From Lagopus muta (lineage: Eukaryota > Chordata > Aves > Galliformes > Phasianidae), in NCBI RefSeq assembly GCF_023343835.1, contig NC_064437.1:51844972-51908971 (forward strand): a stretch of 64,000 nucleotides of DNA, in the 5' to 3' direction. Positions 38,539 through 51,317 of the stretch are shown piece by piece (position 1 is the stretch's first letter; each line of letters starts with the position of its first letter). The position numbers and the translations under genes were made by a program. The notes under the pieces are model-generated. The model was not told the DNA's origin and made no database searches. It worked only from the letters and a program-made list of their open reading frames with translations.

Positions 38539-38928
38539 TTGCGCGAGAGTGATGAAGACTCGCTAATTAATTTACATGCGAGGAAATTATCTCCGAGCGA
38601 AGGAGAAATACCCCCTTGCACCTGCTCCGTCGAGACTTGCCATCTGAATCTGGAGGAGAGCTATAAATCATGTAAAGTGTTGGCGGTGGAGTCGGCTTCT
38701 GAGAGCTGTAGGATTATGTATCCAAATGCTGAATTTATATTTCCCACTAGGAAGAGACTGACGCTCAGGTCAGATAAAAGCTACATCATTTCATTTAAAG
38801 CCAAACTGTACTTGTTTATTGTAATTCTAAGGTGGATTTTCCTTTGGAAAGTACTGTCAGAACATGTAATGATTTACACGTTACAGCCTGAGATCTCTGG
38901 CAGACTTTGGAAGTGGCTGGCAGTGTGA
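38539..38928 (+). other. 129-codon open frame at the 3' shore of the CpG island, probably not coding
   Basis: This frame begins in the island shore and runs into AT-rich DNA. The predicted product shows a polar, Ser/Glu-rich first half and a hydrophobic stretch (about residues 88-104) near the end, but no recognised domain. Codon use shifts with base composition along it, as expected for chance. The first 60 bases include TAATTAATTTACATG, suggesting regulatory rather than coding constraint. If transcribed it could be 5' UTR or intron. Confidence 0.2.
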
Positions 38929-41249
38929 GGATGATGCTTTAGATTATTTTTGCTTTACATGGGTAGACTTAGAATAGCTAGGCTGCTATGTTTTACTTCT
39001 AGCTTATGGTTTGTACAAAATTCTGGCATGCAGAAGGGAGAAAACTTGGACTGGGGAGACCACAACTTACACTGAGAGTGCTGACTTTCTCAACTACAGC
39101 AGCCAAAATCTGTGTGATGTCTGCTTTGATTATTTCCATCCTTTGAGAAAATGGTTAAAAAGTGATAAGCTGCTTCCAAGAGTTCTGCTTACTGCCTCTG
39201 AGCCAGTACCAGAACAGCTCTTGGCACTTGTCTGTTAGAGGAGCTGAATTGAGGAGAACTACTGTTCAGTAGGAATCTTGGTGTTAAGCATACTTATTGT
39301 TGAGGCAAGTGTTTCTTTTGTAAATCAGAATATGGGATTTTCAAAGTGGTGAGATCATGATTTCATATTGCAAGATTTATTAATAATTTAGTTTCATGGC
39401 ACAAGTGAATTTTGCAATGTTCAGATAGTTTTGTTGCTGGGAAAACTAGACTGAGGCTTTGTAATTTCTGAGCTAATTTAAATTGGGGTTAATAACTTTG
39501 ATAGCATATTTTTGATAAAAACATTTGCTATTTACAGTATTGTGTTCTATTGTTCTGTAAGAGTACTGCTTTCTAATTAAAAAAATACTACATGTTGTCA
39601 GTGGAGACTGTAGATTGCACTAAGTCATGTCGTCAGAGTAAGGGTAGGAGGTGGCACATGTGATTTGCCAATTTCATCAGTTGTAGCCTTATTGTAGAAG
39701 AGTGTGAAGGCATGTGGGAGAAAGAGCTTAACTAAGAAGATAACCTATTACTAACCCAGAAATCTAAGAGATAAGAGAGAACATATGAGCTAAGCTAACT
39801 GCATATTTTGAAAACTAGGCTGTTTGCAGTTGTCCTGCTATGCTTTAGAGCTATAGAATAAGGGAACAAAAAATAAGTACGAGTTTAGGAGAGTAGTGAG
39901 AGAGGAATATGGACTCTTGCTGTCAATTCCATTTACTCCAGTACTGCATGCTGTTATATGACTTAGTTCAATATATATCACTTTACATCATTTAAGGTGG
40001 AATTCTCTGTCCAGTCCATAACAAAGCAAGCAAAAAAGATTCTGTTGATGATGATGATGATGCTAGAAATCAGATGACAGACAGTAAAAGTGGAGTTCAC
40101 TGGCTTTATTCTTGAACTTGAAACAAGAGTGCAATCTGTTTTCTTTTCTAATTTTTCTAACTGGAGGTGATGTTGTGATCTCCTTTTAAAGCATAGAAAG
40201 TGCTGCTCATTTACTGGTCTGAGATATAACTGAAATAAAAATATCTTTGCTCTGTTTAATTGGCCACACTGCTTTGGCTCTTAGTTTACACGTGGATAAT
40301 GCCAAAGTTCTGAAAAAAACTAGGGGTTTGAACAACTTCTGTCATTGCTTAAGTTCCAGTCTTGTATAGATTTGAGGCAAAACTTATGTTGAGCTACACA
40401 AGTGTGGTTCAAGTTACAATGTACACAGTGTCGTGACTGTGTTTGATACAATGCGTTGTGGGTGTGAGCAGTTCAGTGAGCAGACTTGCTTGCCTTTTCT
40501 ACATCTGCAACAGGTTGAGCATGTTTTTCTGTCATGGAAATGCTGCACACTTATTTATAGATGTAAGCGGAGCAGAGGTTGCTGACTGTAGCCCTGCTTG
40601 ATATTCTCTTAATGGTATCCAAATAACTTTTTGGCGACTGGTCCATACCTACAGTCATGTGAATACGTTCTGTAGCTATTTTTGGATGACACACTGCTCT
40701 TGTCATAAGAAAATTTCTGAGTGAGTCATTCAATGATTACCACTGAATTGTGTATATTGTGCAGGGGGACAGTTAGCTGTATGTCTTAACAGAAATTTAT
40801 GTGAAGTGTCCAGGTAGTAACTTCAGTACAAAAAGGATGCTGCCAGAGTTGTAGGCTTAAATGCGTGGAGTACAATCAAATTCTATTTTTGGGTATTCAT
40901 ATAGTAAGCAGAAAGCTAGCACGGATGACAAATATTTAATGAAGGCTGAAAGGGGCAGTATCATTTCAGTATGTTTACAATGCACTGCTCTGTTCAGTTG
41001 CTGATTAAATCTTTTGATCTCAAGGACAGCTTTAGTTATCCACTTTGATATAATATTCTATAAAAATATGCAAGGTAGTGGGGAAGGATGTTAAGTCTTA
41101 AGACTGTTTTCTCTTAAATATCAAAAGTTAATTCTAGCCATGTCATAGCCCCAGTTGAACTTTACTGGGAAGTGTGGGAAGGAACAATACTGGGAAGTGG
41201 GGTAGCAAAATAGGGAGCAGTTCTTCATTGTAGCAATTCAAAGCTGCAG
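38641..41249. other. Probable first-intron DNA, nothing recognised
   Basis: AT-rich sequence with a short TGA-repeat at 40046-40062. No exon with paired splice sites was convincing. Confidence 0.4.
40046..40062 (+). repeat. (TGA)n trinucleotide repeat
   Basis: Five full TGA units plus a partial one, uninterrupted. Confidence 0.85.
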
Positions 41250-41575
41250 AAGAGGCTTTTCTGTTTGGAAACAACCTTATCCAATCCCAGTCATAAACTG
41301 ACTGCTGTCTCCCTTAGAACTAGTTAAGTACTTTGCCCTGTTGCTCTTTCTGGAAAAAAAGTTTCAAAAACCTCTTTCTCAATGTTTAGAAGTTTCTTTT
41401 AACTTCCAGCCTAAATACATTCTTTGATTCCTAATTTGCACCATTTCTATATTGTTATTTAAGGACAACTCCTTGGTGTGTAGCCTTCAATAAGTTATAA
41501 ACATTGATCATGTGCCTTTCACAGCTTTTATGTGCTAAGATCAAAGAAGTCTGAACAAGCTCCTGTTAGTCTGTT
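41250..41575 (-). mobile_element. Ancient CR1-type LINE relic
   Basis: The plus strand resembles the reverse complement of an old CR1/L3-like 3' region: GGAAACAACCTTATCCAATC at the tail side, then GTTGCTCTTTCTGGAAAAAA, and further on AAGTTATAAACATTGATCAT followed by GTGCC, which echoes the conserved GATCATGTCCC-type string of CR1 coding ends. Similarity then continues weakly through GAAGTCTGAACAAGCTCCTG. It lacks an intact octamer tail and is among the oldest copies here. The 82- and 95-codon frames at 41528-41819 overlap each other antisense and are not supported as genes. Confidence 0.5.
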
Positions 41576-42248
41576 GAGTAAAAGTGGAAAGGAATACTCA
41601 GAGCCTGGTAACTTGGTTCTCCTGAATTTAGAACGTATCTTACCTGCATTTAATACTGTACTCCTGAAGTGTTTCCTAAAAGTTTTAAATGATATTGCTA
41701 ATGCTAACCTTGGTGAACTGAAAATACTGAAACAGATACTGGTGAAGACACAGTTTGTTCTACAGGCATGTACCAAGTCTTGCAGTAGAGATGCAACTTC
41801 TCTTTTCCTGTTGTTCTGAAATGATTATATAATGTGTAATCATAGAAATTCTGTTGTTTGTGCTTATGTGACTTTGAAGACTTTCTATATGTTTTCCCAT
41901 TTCCAATGCGCTGATCCCAAAGGTTCTCCAACATCTACTGTTGGATGGTGAGAGCCTCTTGTTTTTATACTAATGCCTCTACTTTTAGCCAAGTTCACAA
42001 AGGAGCACGTGATATAAAATCAGTCTGAACAACGGTTTTAAACTTCGTTATGTCACCTATAATCAGTTTTGTATCTACTTTTATATCTACTCATTTTTGT
42101 TACACCTTTATCATTTTTAACTCAATTAATACTTGCTGTGTGCTGCTGTATCAAATTTTTTGCTGAAATTTGGAGAGATTGAACTTCAGGTTTCCTTTGA
42201 TTTAATATTTTCTTTTGAAAGTTAACTCATTCATTTCAGACTGGTATA

Positions 42249-42346
42249 TACCTGTGCGACCTACTGTAGGGAACCTGCTTTGGCAGGGGGGTTGGACTCA
42301 ATCTCTGGAGGTCCCTTCCAACCTCTACAATTCTGTGATTCTGTGA
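42249..42346 (+). mobile_element. CR1-F-like LINE 3'-terminal fragment (98 bp)
   Basis: Nearly identical over its whole length to the 3' terminus of the larger copy at 52428-52528: it shares ACCTGTGCGACCTACTGTAG, GGTCCCTTCCAACC and the tandem tail ATTCTGTGATTCTGTGAT. Differences are a short deletion in the segment before CTCTGGAGG and a few substitutions, so it is young. It is extremely 5'-truncated. A 149-codon frame begins inside it and extends into unrelated DNA; that frame is not a gene. Confidence 0.93.
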
Positions 42347-45300
42347 TATCTTTTTACAACTATGTTGAAATTATCCTGTGGTTTGTGTTATTGTGTTTTT
42401 TTATTTTTATTTTTTTTTTCTTAATGGTTCTCTTTATTGTTGATTACCTTTTAAATAAAAAATTTCCATGCTTTGAAGGATACATTCCATCCATACAGGA
42501 TAACAATTGCCTAGGTTTCTTTCTCTCATCACACTTAAGCAGAACATCGTGTACTTGCCAGTCTAATCTCTGCTCTGATCTAGTTCACCATTCTAGATCT
42601 ACTCACCGCTTTAAAAGTGCAGAACGCTACAGATTTCTGCTGGTGTTACAAAGGTTCTTTGTAAATTCCTACCTTGCATCTAATCTAAATGGCTCAAAAA
42701 ACCCTATGGGCTTGATGTGGAAATCTTGACATACGAAGATTTGAAATTTATTGGGAAATTGGGTTGAATTAATCAGGCAGTGGCTGAAGTTCACAAAGAT
42801 TAAGTGACTTTTCATTCAGTTTAATGAATAGTATACTTCAAGTTTGAAGAATTCAAGGGTTTTTAAGCATACACTTGATGCAAGTGGTGAGAAAAATTGC
42901 ATGTGTATTCCCCGTTTCCTCTTGTTATGCCACGCTCATCTCCTCTGCCAGCAGATGAGACAGTGGAATACCCTCATTGTAAGTGAAGCTTAACATTTCT
43001 AGGGTTATATTCAGCACATCATTTAGTCTTGGTCTGTAGTCAAGCTGTTTTGCCTCAGGAAAACTGATTCAATGTTGCTTGAATAGAGAGTTTTCTGTTG
43101 GCTTATGAAGTCACTAGTACATCCACTTCTGGCTAAAAAGCTGCATTTACTTGGTGTGTGTATGCACAAAAGAGTGAGGAAAAGGAACCTCTTCATCAAC
43201 TGAAGGTTTTCTGTTTACAGAACATTGCAAACAATTATGCTTAAAATATTGAAGCTGCTTTTTTTTTCTTCCCCCCCCTCCCCCCGAAATGAAAACAGTG
43301 TTCTAGGGAAACTCTGAGCTAGCAATACTTCAGCCTAAATACCTCGATATTGATTTTAAGAAACAAGCTTGGCTTTTCAGTTTCATTCTTAATTCACATT
43401 TTTGTGGGATCTCACATTAGAAGAATGCCTCTAGAGCTGGAGACATGGCTTTTGGCTTCTAGGTTGAAATGGATAATTAGGAATGAAAGAGGGGCACCTT
43501 TACAGACTTGCAACTCTAGCCTTTAACTCAGTTTCCAAAATCAATATAGATGCTTATGCGTCATTTGAATTTCAAAACAACTGTGTTTTTTTTTTTTTTC
43601 TTGTCGGTGTTCCATGTTAACTCTGTACATTTACTTAGCTTGGAAAGGCAAGAGTAAGTCCTTTTCACTAATTCAATGAAGGGGGAAGTTCCAGCTATTA
43701 GGTTAAATGCTGCACGTTAACTACAGAACAGCGCAGAAAGTAGTTTCATGCTTTTTCCCCACTTCTGTACTTTTGAGTACTAAACAACCATTTTGTGTAT
43801 TACATTTAAGTCTCTTGAAGTAAAATAATCTCTTTTTCTTTACGTGCCTTTAAAGATGGTGAAAAGAATGCCCACCTAGACATTGTATAAACTGCAAAAG
43901 AAAGACCTGATTTTTGCAAAGATCAATTATAGAAAATGTATTATAAGAATATATTTATTTATGATGGGATCTTAGTGGATATCTGAAAGCCCCAAAGCAA
44001 GATAAAGGAGAGGTGTATTGTCTTGATAAAAATATCACTTAATAGATTGTTTTTGATAGGTGAATTGATAAAGTAATCTAAATATTGAGCATAAATCTAA
44101 TTGTTTCTAGATGCAGAAAAACTGGACTGGTTCTCTTGTTATAATTTTGCATTTGTGGTGTTCTTACTGGGTAAAAAACTCATTATAGACGTAATGATCT
44201 TCAATACATCTTCTGAAGCAGGTTGATGTTACTTCTGCAAATGAACAGTATTGGGACAATATATTTTAGATCAGGAAATCAGATAGAAGTTTGAATTTTG
44301 ATATAAACTTGTTTAAAGTGTTCACAGGGCACAGAAAATGCTGCATCCCTCAGAATCTGAATTTAATTCTTACGATATGTGCTCTAATTTTTAAGGAACA
44401 AAGACACAGAGTTTCATTCTAGAAACTTGACTAACGTCATGTCTCTTTGATAATGGAGTCAGATGTAGTTTTCCCTGAATTTATCTGTTGACTGATACAA
44501 AGAAGAATTTTTAAAGATTCATTCAGAATAGAATGAATGTTTCTGAACACTATATAGAGTAGACAGACATTAAATGAAAGACAGCAAACCCTGGTAAACA
44601 GTAGTTTGTAACATAAAATAAATTTTTGCTGAAACTTGAGAATTAGATATTGATAGCTTCTTGATAGTCTGATTCTTTAAGCCATACACTAATATTGTAA
44701 TAAAATGTTTTGTCTTGTGATCTTATCACACCTGAAGAAAATAGACAATTTTCACTATAAAGAGATCTTATGTTAGAGTACCCTCACAACATTGCCATGC
44801 TTCTCATTGTATCATTAATAAAGGAAGTCGCTGTCAGGTTTAAGATGGAAAATCATTTGGAGTTGTCAGCTTTGACACTTTCTAGTGATAAATTCCTAAG
44901 ATACATTATGAAAATATGCAATTAATTTTTTTCCTGAAGTTGCAAGTTAGAAATCTTTTAGATCTAATCCCCAAATATTAGGTTCTATTAGTCTGAGTGA
45001 TTTCATTGTACTTCCTTTGTACCACCGACTACGTTTAGTTTATTCTGTAAATGAATAGCTAAATTTAGTTAGGTGTCTTTTTTTAATCTGTTTACTTAAT
45101 TTACAGAGTTCTATTTTACAGTTTTGATTTCATTCACTTTTTTTTTTTTTTTTTTTTAAATGTTGAGTCTTTCATGGCAATAGCTATGGCCATTTTTGCA
45201 TAACTGACATTCTGGCTGTGATGTTTTTCATCCCTTTGTATCATAGATTAATAAAATATCTCTAGAATGTATACATTTTGTTGTACTTGAGATTTCTAAG

Positions 45301-46445
45301 ATCAAAGTCTGACGTGTGCACTGGAGAATGAAGAAAAGGGAAAGCCTTGTTATTTTCATACTCTACTGAATTCTAACATAATCTCCAAAACTCTGGATCC
45401 TAAAGATCCATACCTGAACACTCCAAAATAAAAGAAAATAAAAATAATTCTTGAGAGATTTGGCCTATGTAGTAAGTTAGCTGAGTGCTTTGTTGTTTTT
45501 ACCCGTCCTTTACTTTTCCCTCAACAAAAATTATGGAAGTTGAATAGATTTATTGGCTGCCTGGCTTTTTGTGTTTATCCTTTATTTCCCATATCCTGGG
45601 AACTTAAGTACTACTAGTAATAGAATGTGGAAACTTCAAATTTAAGTTTATCTTGAAAAGGGGTCTGTTATCATAATCACATGTGACTTTTTAGATAACC
45701 GAGATACCAAAATAGTCACTAAAGAGTTGTTCTTCTAAAGTCAGTTGATCAGATATTAAGGAAAGAGTACTGTAACTCTTCTGTTCTGAATTCCCACATA
45801 ATCATATGCACAGAATGGTGTGCTGCAATACTCCAAGGAATTATTCTAGTTTACTTCTCTAATGAAGCAGCTTCTTTAATCAAACAGAAGTCAGTAGGAA
45901 TGCACAAGCATCTAAGTATATATTTCTCACTGGGAGATATTTGAATTTGTCCTAGCTTACACTAGAAGGAAATGCTGTTAGAGTGCACTATTTTTTTTTT
46001 TTTTTTTTCTTCTGTAAAAACTCTAACATTCAGTGTATAACATTTCCATTAAGCAGTTAATGTTTTATATATTGATTAGGACCAATTCAGGATACTGCTC
46101 AGCCCATCTAGAATAAAAAGTGTACCTTTTAACATGTTATTTCTGTACAAGCTGGTCATGCTACTTTACATTTAGATAAAGAAATAAGGGCTGCTCTTTT
46201 GTTGCTAATGGAAATTTTGTGATGAAAATGTGTTCTACTTTCTGAAATTGATACAACAATTTTGCTATGCTTTCATTTGTGAGGAAGAGAATAACTGTCA
46301 TGTTCTTAAATTGCACTTAGATGTTTTGGTGAAGATAATTTTTCATTTATCTATGAAAGATTCCTCAACAAGAAAAAAGAACACTAGGATTACAGAATAA
46401 AACATGTAACTGTTCGTGTTGAAACACTACTTCATCTTGCTATTT
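42347..46445. other. Non-coding DNA with simple repeats
   Basis: No gene or repeat family was recognised. It includes a T/C mirror-like tract at 43259-43285 and T-tracts at about 43576-43590, 45138-45157 and 45991-46008. Confidence 0.45.
43259..43285 (+). repeat. Poly-T to poly-C pyrimidine tract
   Basis: A T-run passes into C-runs of about 8 and 6 separated by a T. The minus strand is therefore G-rich and could adopt a quadruplex or triplex form. Confidence 0.85.
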
Positions 46446-46700
46446 CATAGTATCAGAGAATTATCATTCAGGTTGGAAAAAACCTTCATCAAGTGTCAGT
46501 GTGACCTGCCAAGTCCCATCACTTAACTCTGTTCCACAGTGCCACATCTATGTGTTTCTTAATAGCTCCCATGGAAGTATTTATGGGAGCTTCACGTTCC
46601 TGAACAGCCAATTCCAGTGCTTGACCACCCTTTTATGGAGATTCATTTCCTTTCATGAAAAAAGTTCTTTCTGACAGAAATGCTCGTTCATAGTCCTAAC
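46446..46700 (-). mobile_element. Old CR1 LINE 3'-end fragment
   Basis: Reverse-complement CR1 landmarks occur in order: a decayed tail (TCATAGTATCAGAGAATTAT), AGGTTGGAAAAAACCTTCAT, a UTR section with GTGACCTGCCAAGTCCCATC, and the antisense coding end with CCAATTCCAGTGCTTGACCA and AAAAAAGTTCTTTCTGACAG. About 255 bp and clearly diverged. Confidence 0.82.
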
Positions 46701-49525
46701 CAAATTCAAGGGAGTTCCCAGGGATCCTTATTGTAAGGCAGGGCTGTCACAAATTTGTCATGCTCCTCCTTTTTTGTTTTAACAAGTAGCTTGGGGAAAA
46801 CGTCTTTCTCCTCCTCCAAATTATCTAAGAATTATCTACGTTTCTAAGTGAAACATTTCTTGTACTACTGAATCTACAGAATTCCACGGAGTGAGAAATT
46901 TACATTCTGTTTGGCTCAGTATCCAAGTATCAAATGACTCCATCTGTAGTTCTTAATACCTAACATACTAATTTTGATATTGAGTAAAAATTTTCATGTA
47001 TTTCTGTTTAGTGTGTGTATCGTATGGAATAGCTCTGAAAAATACATTTTGAATATTAAAATCCAATGTGCAAAGCCATAAGAAAATTCTTTGCCTCTCT
47101 TTTTATTTAATGTCAAGGAAATTAAATTAGGGAGGCTCCATGAGGTGGGAACACTTGCCAGTTGTTTTCTTCTGAAACAACTGGACAATTCTTTTTAGAG
47201 TTCACTTAGTGTTACTCAAATAGGTATCGCAGATAAAGGCCCTATCCACCTCTTTGTTTACAGATAAGGCTTTTTTTCCTTAATATATAATGCCAAAAGT
47301 TACAATGCTTCTATTACGTTTTTAGAAGACATCTCATTATGTGTTGATGAAAGAGCAAAATTCAGTATAACTGTTTTATTTTTAAGTTAGTTTTTACATT
47401 TCTTTTAATTTCTAATTTCTTGCTCATTTGATTTGTTTGTTGTTCAGTGTATTCAATACATAGTTGCAAGCTTCCTTTTACATAGTCTGTTTTCAGACTT
47501 TTTTCGTTTAAATCTATCTGTGGTTCTCTTGATGTATATCTACAATTTTTGTTGTCTTTCTGGGTTTTTTAATCTATTTTTTATTTATCTTTTCCCCTTC
47601 TATTAATTTGCAGTCATTTTAAATAAATTCTTGGTTTAGTTGTTTCTGAGACTAGTGTAAGAAAGTAATATCTGCTAATGCCTGAAATTCTTGCTGTTTG
47701 CTTTTAAATTAATTCTTTTATCTGAATTTTTTCTCTGAGCACAGTGAATATTTTGTGAAAGACAGCATGCATGCCTGAAGCATCACCTTGCCATTAAAAT
47801 TTTTAAATTGAAACCTTTATTTTTTAGGTTTTAATGTATAGTCTCAGTGTATACGTTGTCTTTCCCCTCTATTTGTCAGAAGGATTACTGTAAGAGGAAA
47901 CTATTAGCATGGCACACCACAAGATTTTACTAGCTAGATCTTGTCTCTCTACTAACGACCTCTACTCATTTATTGTATGTGTTGTCTGAATTTATTTACA
48001 GTAAGAGTAGGATATCACTGAAGGAAAAATTTTTCATAGACCTGAATTGTCACTAATGAATAGTTGTATTTTTCATTGCTTGCACCTTTACAGTAAAAAG
48101 CAAACTGATCAGTTGATTTAGTGTGTTTCTTGGGTAACTACACTCACAGTGATGAAGAGTAAGTGGACAGACATGAAAATAGTAAAAGCATTTTAGTATT
48201 TAAAAGTGTATGATGTTGGAATTCTTCCCCAAAAATCATGATGTCACTATCTTTTGCAGTTAAAATAAAGTCAGCTCTATTCGTAACAGTGCTAACTGAA
48301 GCTGGTGAGCTACCACCTTTGATTGAAGAAGTAACAAAACATAGGTATGTCACTGTAAAGTGACATTATATGCAGTTAAAGAGTTTTGCTGAATAATTAC
48401 TAGGAGAATAGAGGAAAATGTCACAAAGGTGAGAATTGGCCAAATATTCATAATCTTGCATGAACAACTACTTAGTGTGTATTCAAACACTGCTTTTGAA
48501 GTCTTTAAATGGAATGCTAGGAAATGGCAGTAAACTCAGAACAGAAAACAATTATCTGTTTATGTTTCACTGTGTAAGGAAAACTGAAATTTAGGCTCTG
48601 TAAATAAGGAAGATTACATCGGATAGTGAGTTCCATCATCTGTTTGTTTCCTTATTCTGAAGAGATCTCAAGAGCACTGTAATTTTATGTAGCTGTTTAG
48701 GTCAGTTGTAGTTAAGTCAATCTCACCTTTAGCAAGTACTGACTCTCTTCCTGCTAAAATGATAAAGATAAGAATGGAAGAAACTACTTCATCACACTGT
48801 GAAGAATTTCCCCTCTGATCTGAGTAATTGTTCCTATGAGATCTCTAGAATCTAGACTTCAATTTTCTCACGTATTATTTATATTTTTTTAGAGCATGAG
48901 GAGCACATTAGTCTGTTGGGGAAGCAGTTATTTAAATCTCCTCGGTGCAGTCTAACATACTTTTGAAAGACTTATATCAACTTGTACTGAAATGTGAGAG
49001 AACCCAGCTGAGGTACTGAGTGAGGAAAGGGCTGAGCATTTCTTGCATATGACTTGTTAGGCAACTGTTCAATAGCAAGAACTGTAATCACCCACAAAAC
49101 CTTTGTTGTGTTGTAACTGGGAAGAGATTAATTAGATTTCTTACTATGTTGTTTTATGAACTTTGAAGCTATGGTAATAAGTAATTTTATCTAGACTGGC
49201 CTAAAAATATGAGAGTCTGTAACCTACAGCATAGATAATAATGTAGATCTACTGAAGGTGTCATTTCCTGTGCTATTTTGACTTATTGTACACAGGCATA
49301 ATTAAAACTAATTATGGAACTAGCATTTCATGTCTTAACACAAAGATCCCTTTTTCTATTCCTGCACAATTCTTAAGAGAGTTTGTTCTTTGGGATCATG
49401 TTGTATGTATTCTCAGAGCATAGATATTGGGTAGTTTGGAGTAATTTTTTTGTTTAATAGTGTTAAAACTACCTTGGATCTTAGTCAGTTCCTTAAAATA
49501 TTTGTAAACGCTTCTTTCAAATTAT
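46701..49525. other. Non-coding DNA, nothing recognised
   Basis: AT-rich; the short frames at 46994-47188 and 48144-48353 have no domain or supporting context. Confidence 0.45.
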
Positions 49526-49815
49526 AGGCTCACACAGAAATTCAGCTTGGAAGAGACCTCCAGAGGTCATCTTGGTCCAAAACTGTGCTCAAAACAGGAT
49601 CAGCACTGAAGAAATACCAGGCTACTCAGGGTTTTTCCAGTATGATCTTGAATATATCCAAGGATGGAGACCATACCACCACTATGACCAATCTGTTTCA
49701 GTACTTGACTGTGTCAAAAGCTTTCCTATTTCAGTTTACATCTGTTTTCTAGTGCCCTCTCACCAACCAACACTGCAAGGAACCTGTATCTATTGTTATG
49801 TCCTCCTGTAGAAAA
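49526..49815 (-). mobile_element. Old CR1 LINE 3'-end fragment
   Basis: The plus strand shows the reverse complement of a CR1 tail: GGCTCACACAGAAATTCAGC, TTGGAAGAGACCTCCAGAGG, TCATCTTGGTCCAAAACTGT, then CAAAACAGGATCAGCACTGA, a string characteristic of an older CR1 subfamily UTR. Further on it covers the antisense coding end, reaching TCTGTTTTCTAGTGCCCTCT. About 290 bp, old, 5'-truncated. The 79-codon frame on the plus strand is a shadow. Confidence 0.8.
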
Positions 49816-50863
49816 GCTCCTTCATTGTTAATAGGATTACAGAAGACTATTACATTAAAAATGTTTAAGTACTCCGCCTCACTTTAAAGATTGTCTTCCT
49901 TTTTGAGTGATTTTGATGCCGGAACAATATTGGAGGCAACCTATCTTGCCTTCTCTGTAAGAAGGAGCGAATTATTCAACAGTATAAAGGTTTTTTTGAA
50001 AATAGTCAGTCTTGACAACTTCACCATGCTGAGATTTCTGTATCCAAGGCAGAATTCAGAAAATAAATTATCTCTTTGCTTTAATGAAATAATACCAGTG
50101 TCTTAAATCCATCAGTCTCTCAGAGGTGAACTGAAGACTGTTTACTTACAGGTTATTTCTGTATTTCTCTAAGTTTATTTGCAAAAGGAAAATTTGAGTA
50201 ATTACTTCATGCTAGAATCATTTGTAGTCAAGGGCTGTGTTTATGCAATGCTGATCAATCAGAATTTAGAATGTTGAAGCCAACAATCTGGTAATATCTG
50301 TTTCTGTCAAGTGCTTATACAAACATCCATCCCTCTGTGTGCCATTTAACTTTGGCACCTAATAGAACTAAAATTAGGAGTTCAGTCTTAAACTGAACTA
50401 TTGATACTACTACTCTTCAAAGTAGTGTAGCTTCAAAGACTGATTCAGCTCTGTAAGGTACAGACACTCTGCACTGATTGCATGAAGTATCCTTGTTTTC
50501 ATACAAGCTTAAATACTTAAAAAACAACTCTTCAATTTATTTATGGATCCAGTGAGAAGGAAACATTCCTTCTATCCCTATCTAAATTTGTGTCCTTCCT
50601 ACAGAATAACTTTCTGCCCTTCTGGAACCTAGAACTCGAAGCAGTTTTCAATAGATTGTTCTTCTGGTTATGTTTTTTGGTCTGTCATTTCAAGACTTAC
50701 TAGAAGACAGGTCAAGTGCTTTTGCCTTTTACCATAATAGGTAGAAGTTTGGTGTGTGACTTTGAGAAGATTTCAATAGAAACCTATATCATGCAAAGAG
50801 GTGATTTTAGCTATCTATCATTGAACATGTCTAAGATGTTGCTGGTGATCAGAATGACTGATC
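49816..50863. other. Non-coding DNA, nothing recognised
   Basis: No supported gene or repeat between the 49.5-kb CR1 relic and the nested CR1 cluster. Confidence 0.45.
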
Positions 50864-51317
50864 TGGGCTGCATTAAAACAGGAGTGGCCAGCAGGGAGAG
50901 GGATGTGATTGTCCTCCCTCTACTCAGCTCATGTGAGACCCCATCTGAAGTGCTGGGACCCCAGGCTTGGACACAGAACAAGAAGGATGTGGAGCTCTTG
51001 GAGCTGGTCCAGAGGAGGGCCACTGAGATGCTCAGAGGGTTCCTATGAAGAAAGATTTTGGGAACTGGGCTTGTTTAGCTTGGAGAAGGCTCTAGGGAGA
51101 CCTCATTTTAACCCTCCAGTACTTGAAGGGAGCATATAAACAGGAGGGAGAACAACTGTTTACAAGGCTGGATAGAGATAGGACAAGGGGGAGTGGTTTC
51201 AAACTGAGACAGGGAGATTTAGGTTAGAGATTTAGATTTATGAGGAGGAAGCGTTTCACTCAGAGGTGGGAACAGGAAGCCCTAGGAAGTTGTAGATGTC
51301 CTATCCCTGGAGACATT
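50864..51317 (+). mobile_element. Older host CR1, left part (interrupted by a younger CR1)
   Basis: Plus-strand CR1 coding end with strong landmarks: GGGCTGCATTAAAACAGGAG, GTGGCCAGCAGGGAGAGGGA, CCAGAGGAGGGCCACTGAGA, GCTTGTTTAGCTTGGAGAAG, CAGTACTTGAAGGGAGC and CCTATCCCTGGAGACATTC. Several indels destroy the reading frame, so frames of 70-110 codons over it are meaningless. The element stops abruptly at 51317, exactly where the CR1 consensus would continue with sequence that instead reappears at 52533. The two pieces are one element split by insertion. Confidence 0.9.

Larger units (their letters stand above)
37465..38640 (+). promoter_or_regulatory. CpG island, probable gene promoter and first exon region
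   Basis: This is the only GC-rich, CpG-dense block in the window, about 1.1-1.2 kb in DNA that is otherwise clearly AT-rich. It contains NotI-type GCGGCCGC-like runs, GC boxes (CCGCCCCCTCCC near 38011; GGGTGGGGGCGCGG near 38287) and no well-placed TATA box until TATAAA at 38662, all typical of a vertebrate CpG-island promoter. Plus-strand 5' splice-site matches occur at CGAG|GTGAGG (37800/37801) and GAG|GTAATG (38227/38228), favouring transcription toward higher coordinates. A possible minus-strand donor (GTGAGT, near 37850) means bidirectional firing is not excluded. The overlapping 66-129 codon frames are GC-rich open frames; none has a recognisable domain. The downstream gene was not identified. 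Confidence 0.72.

Noticed and set aside
42280..42729. 149-codon frame with a hydrophobic segment
   Set aside because: It starts inside a CR1 3' UTR and reads into T-rich DNA, where the hydrophobic run comes from TTT/TTA codons.
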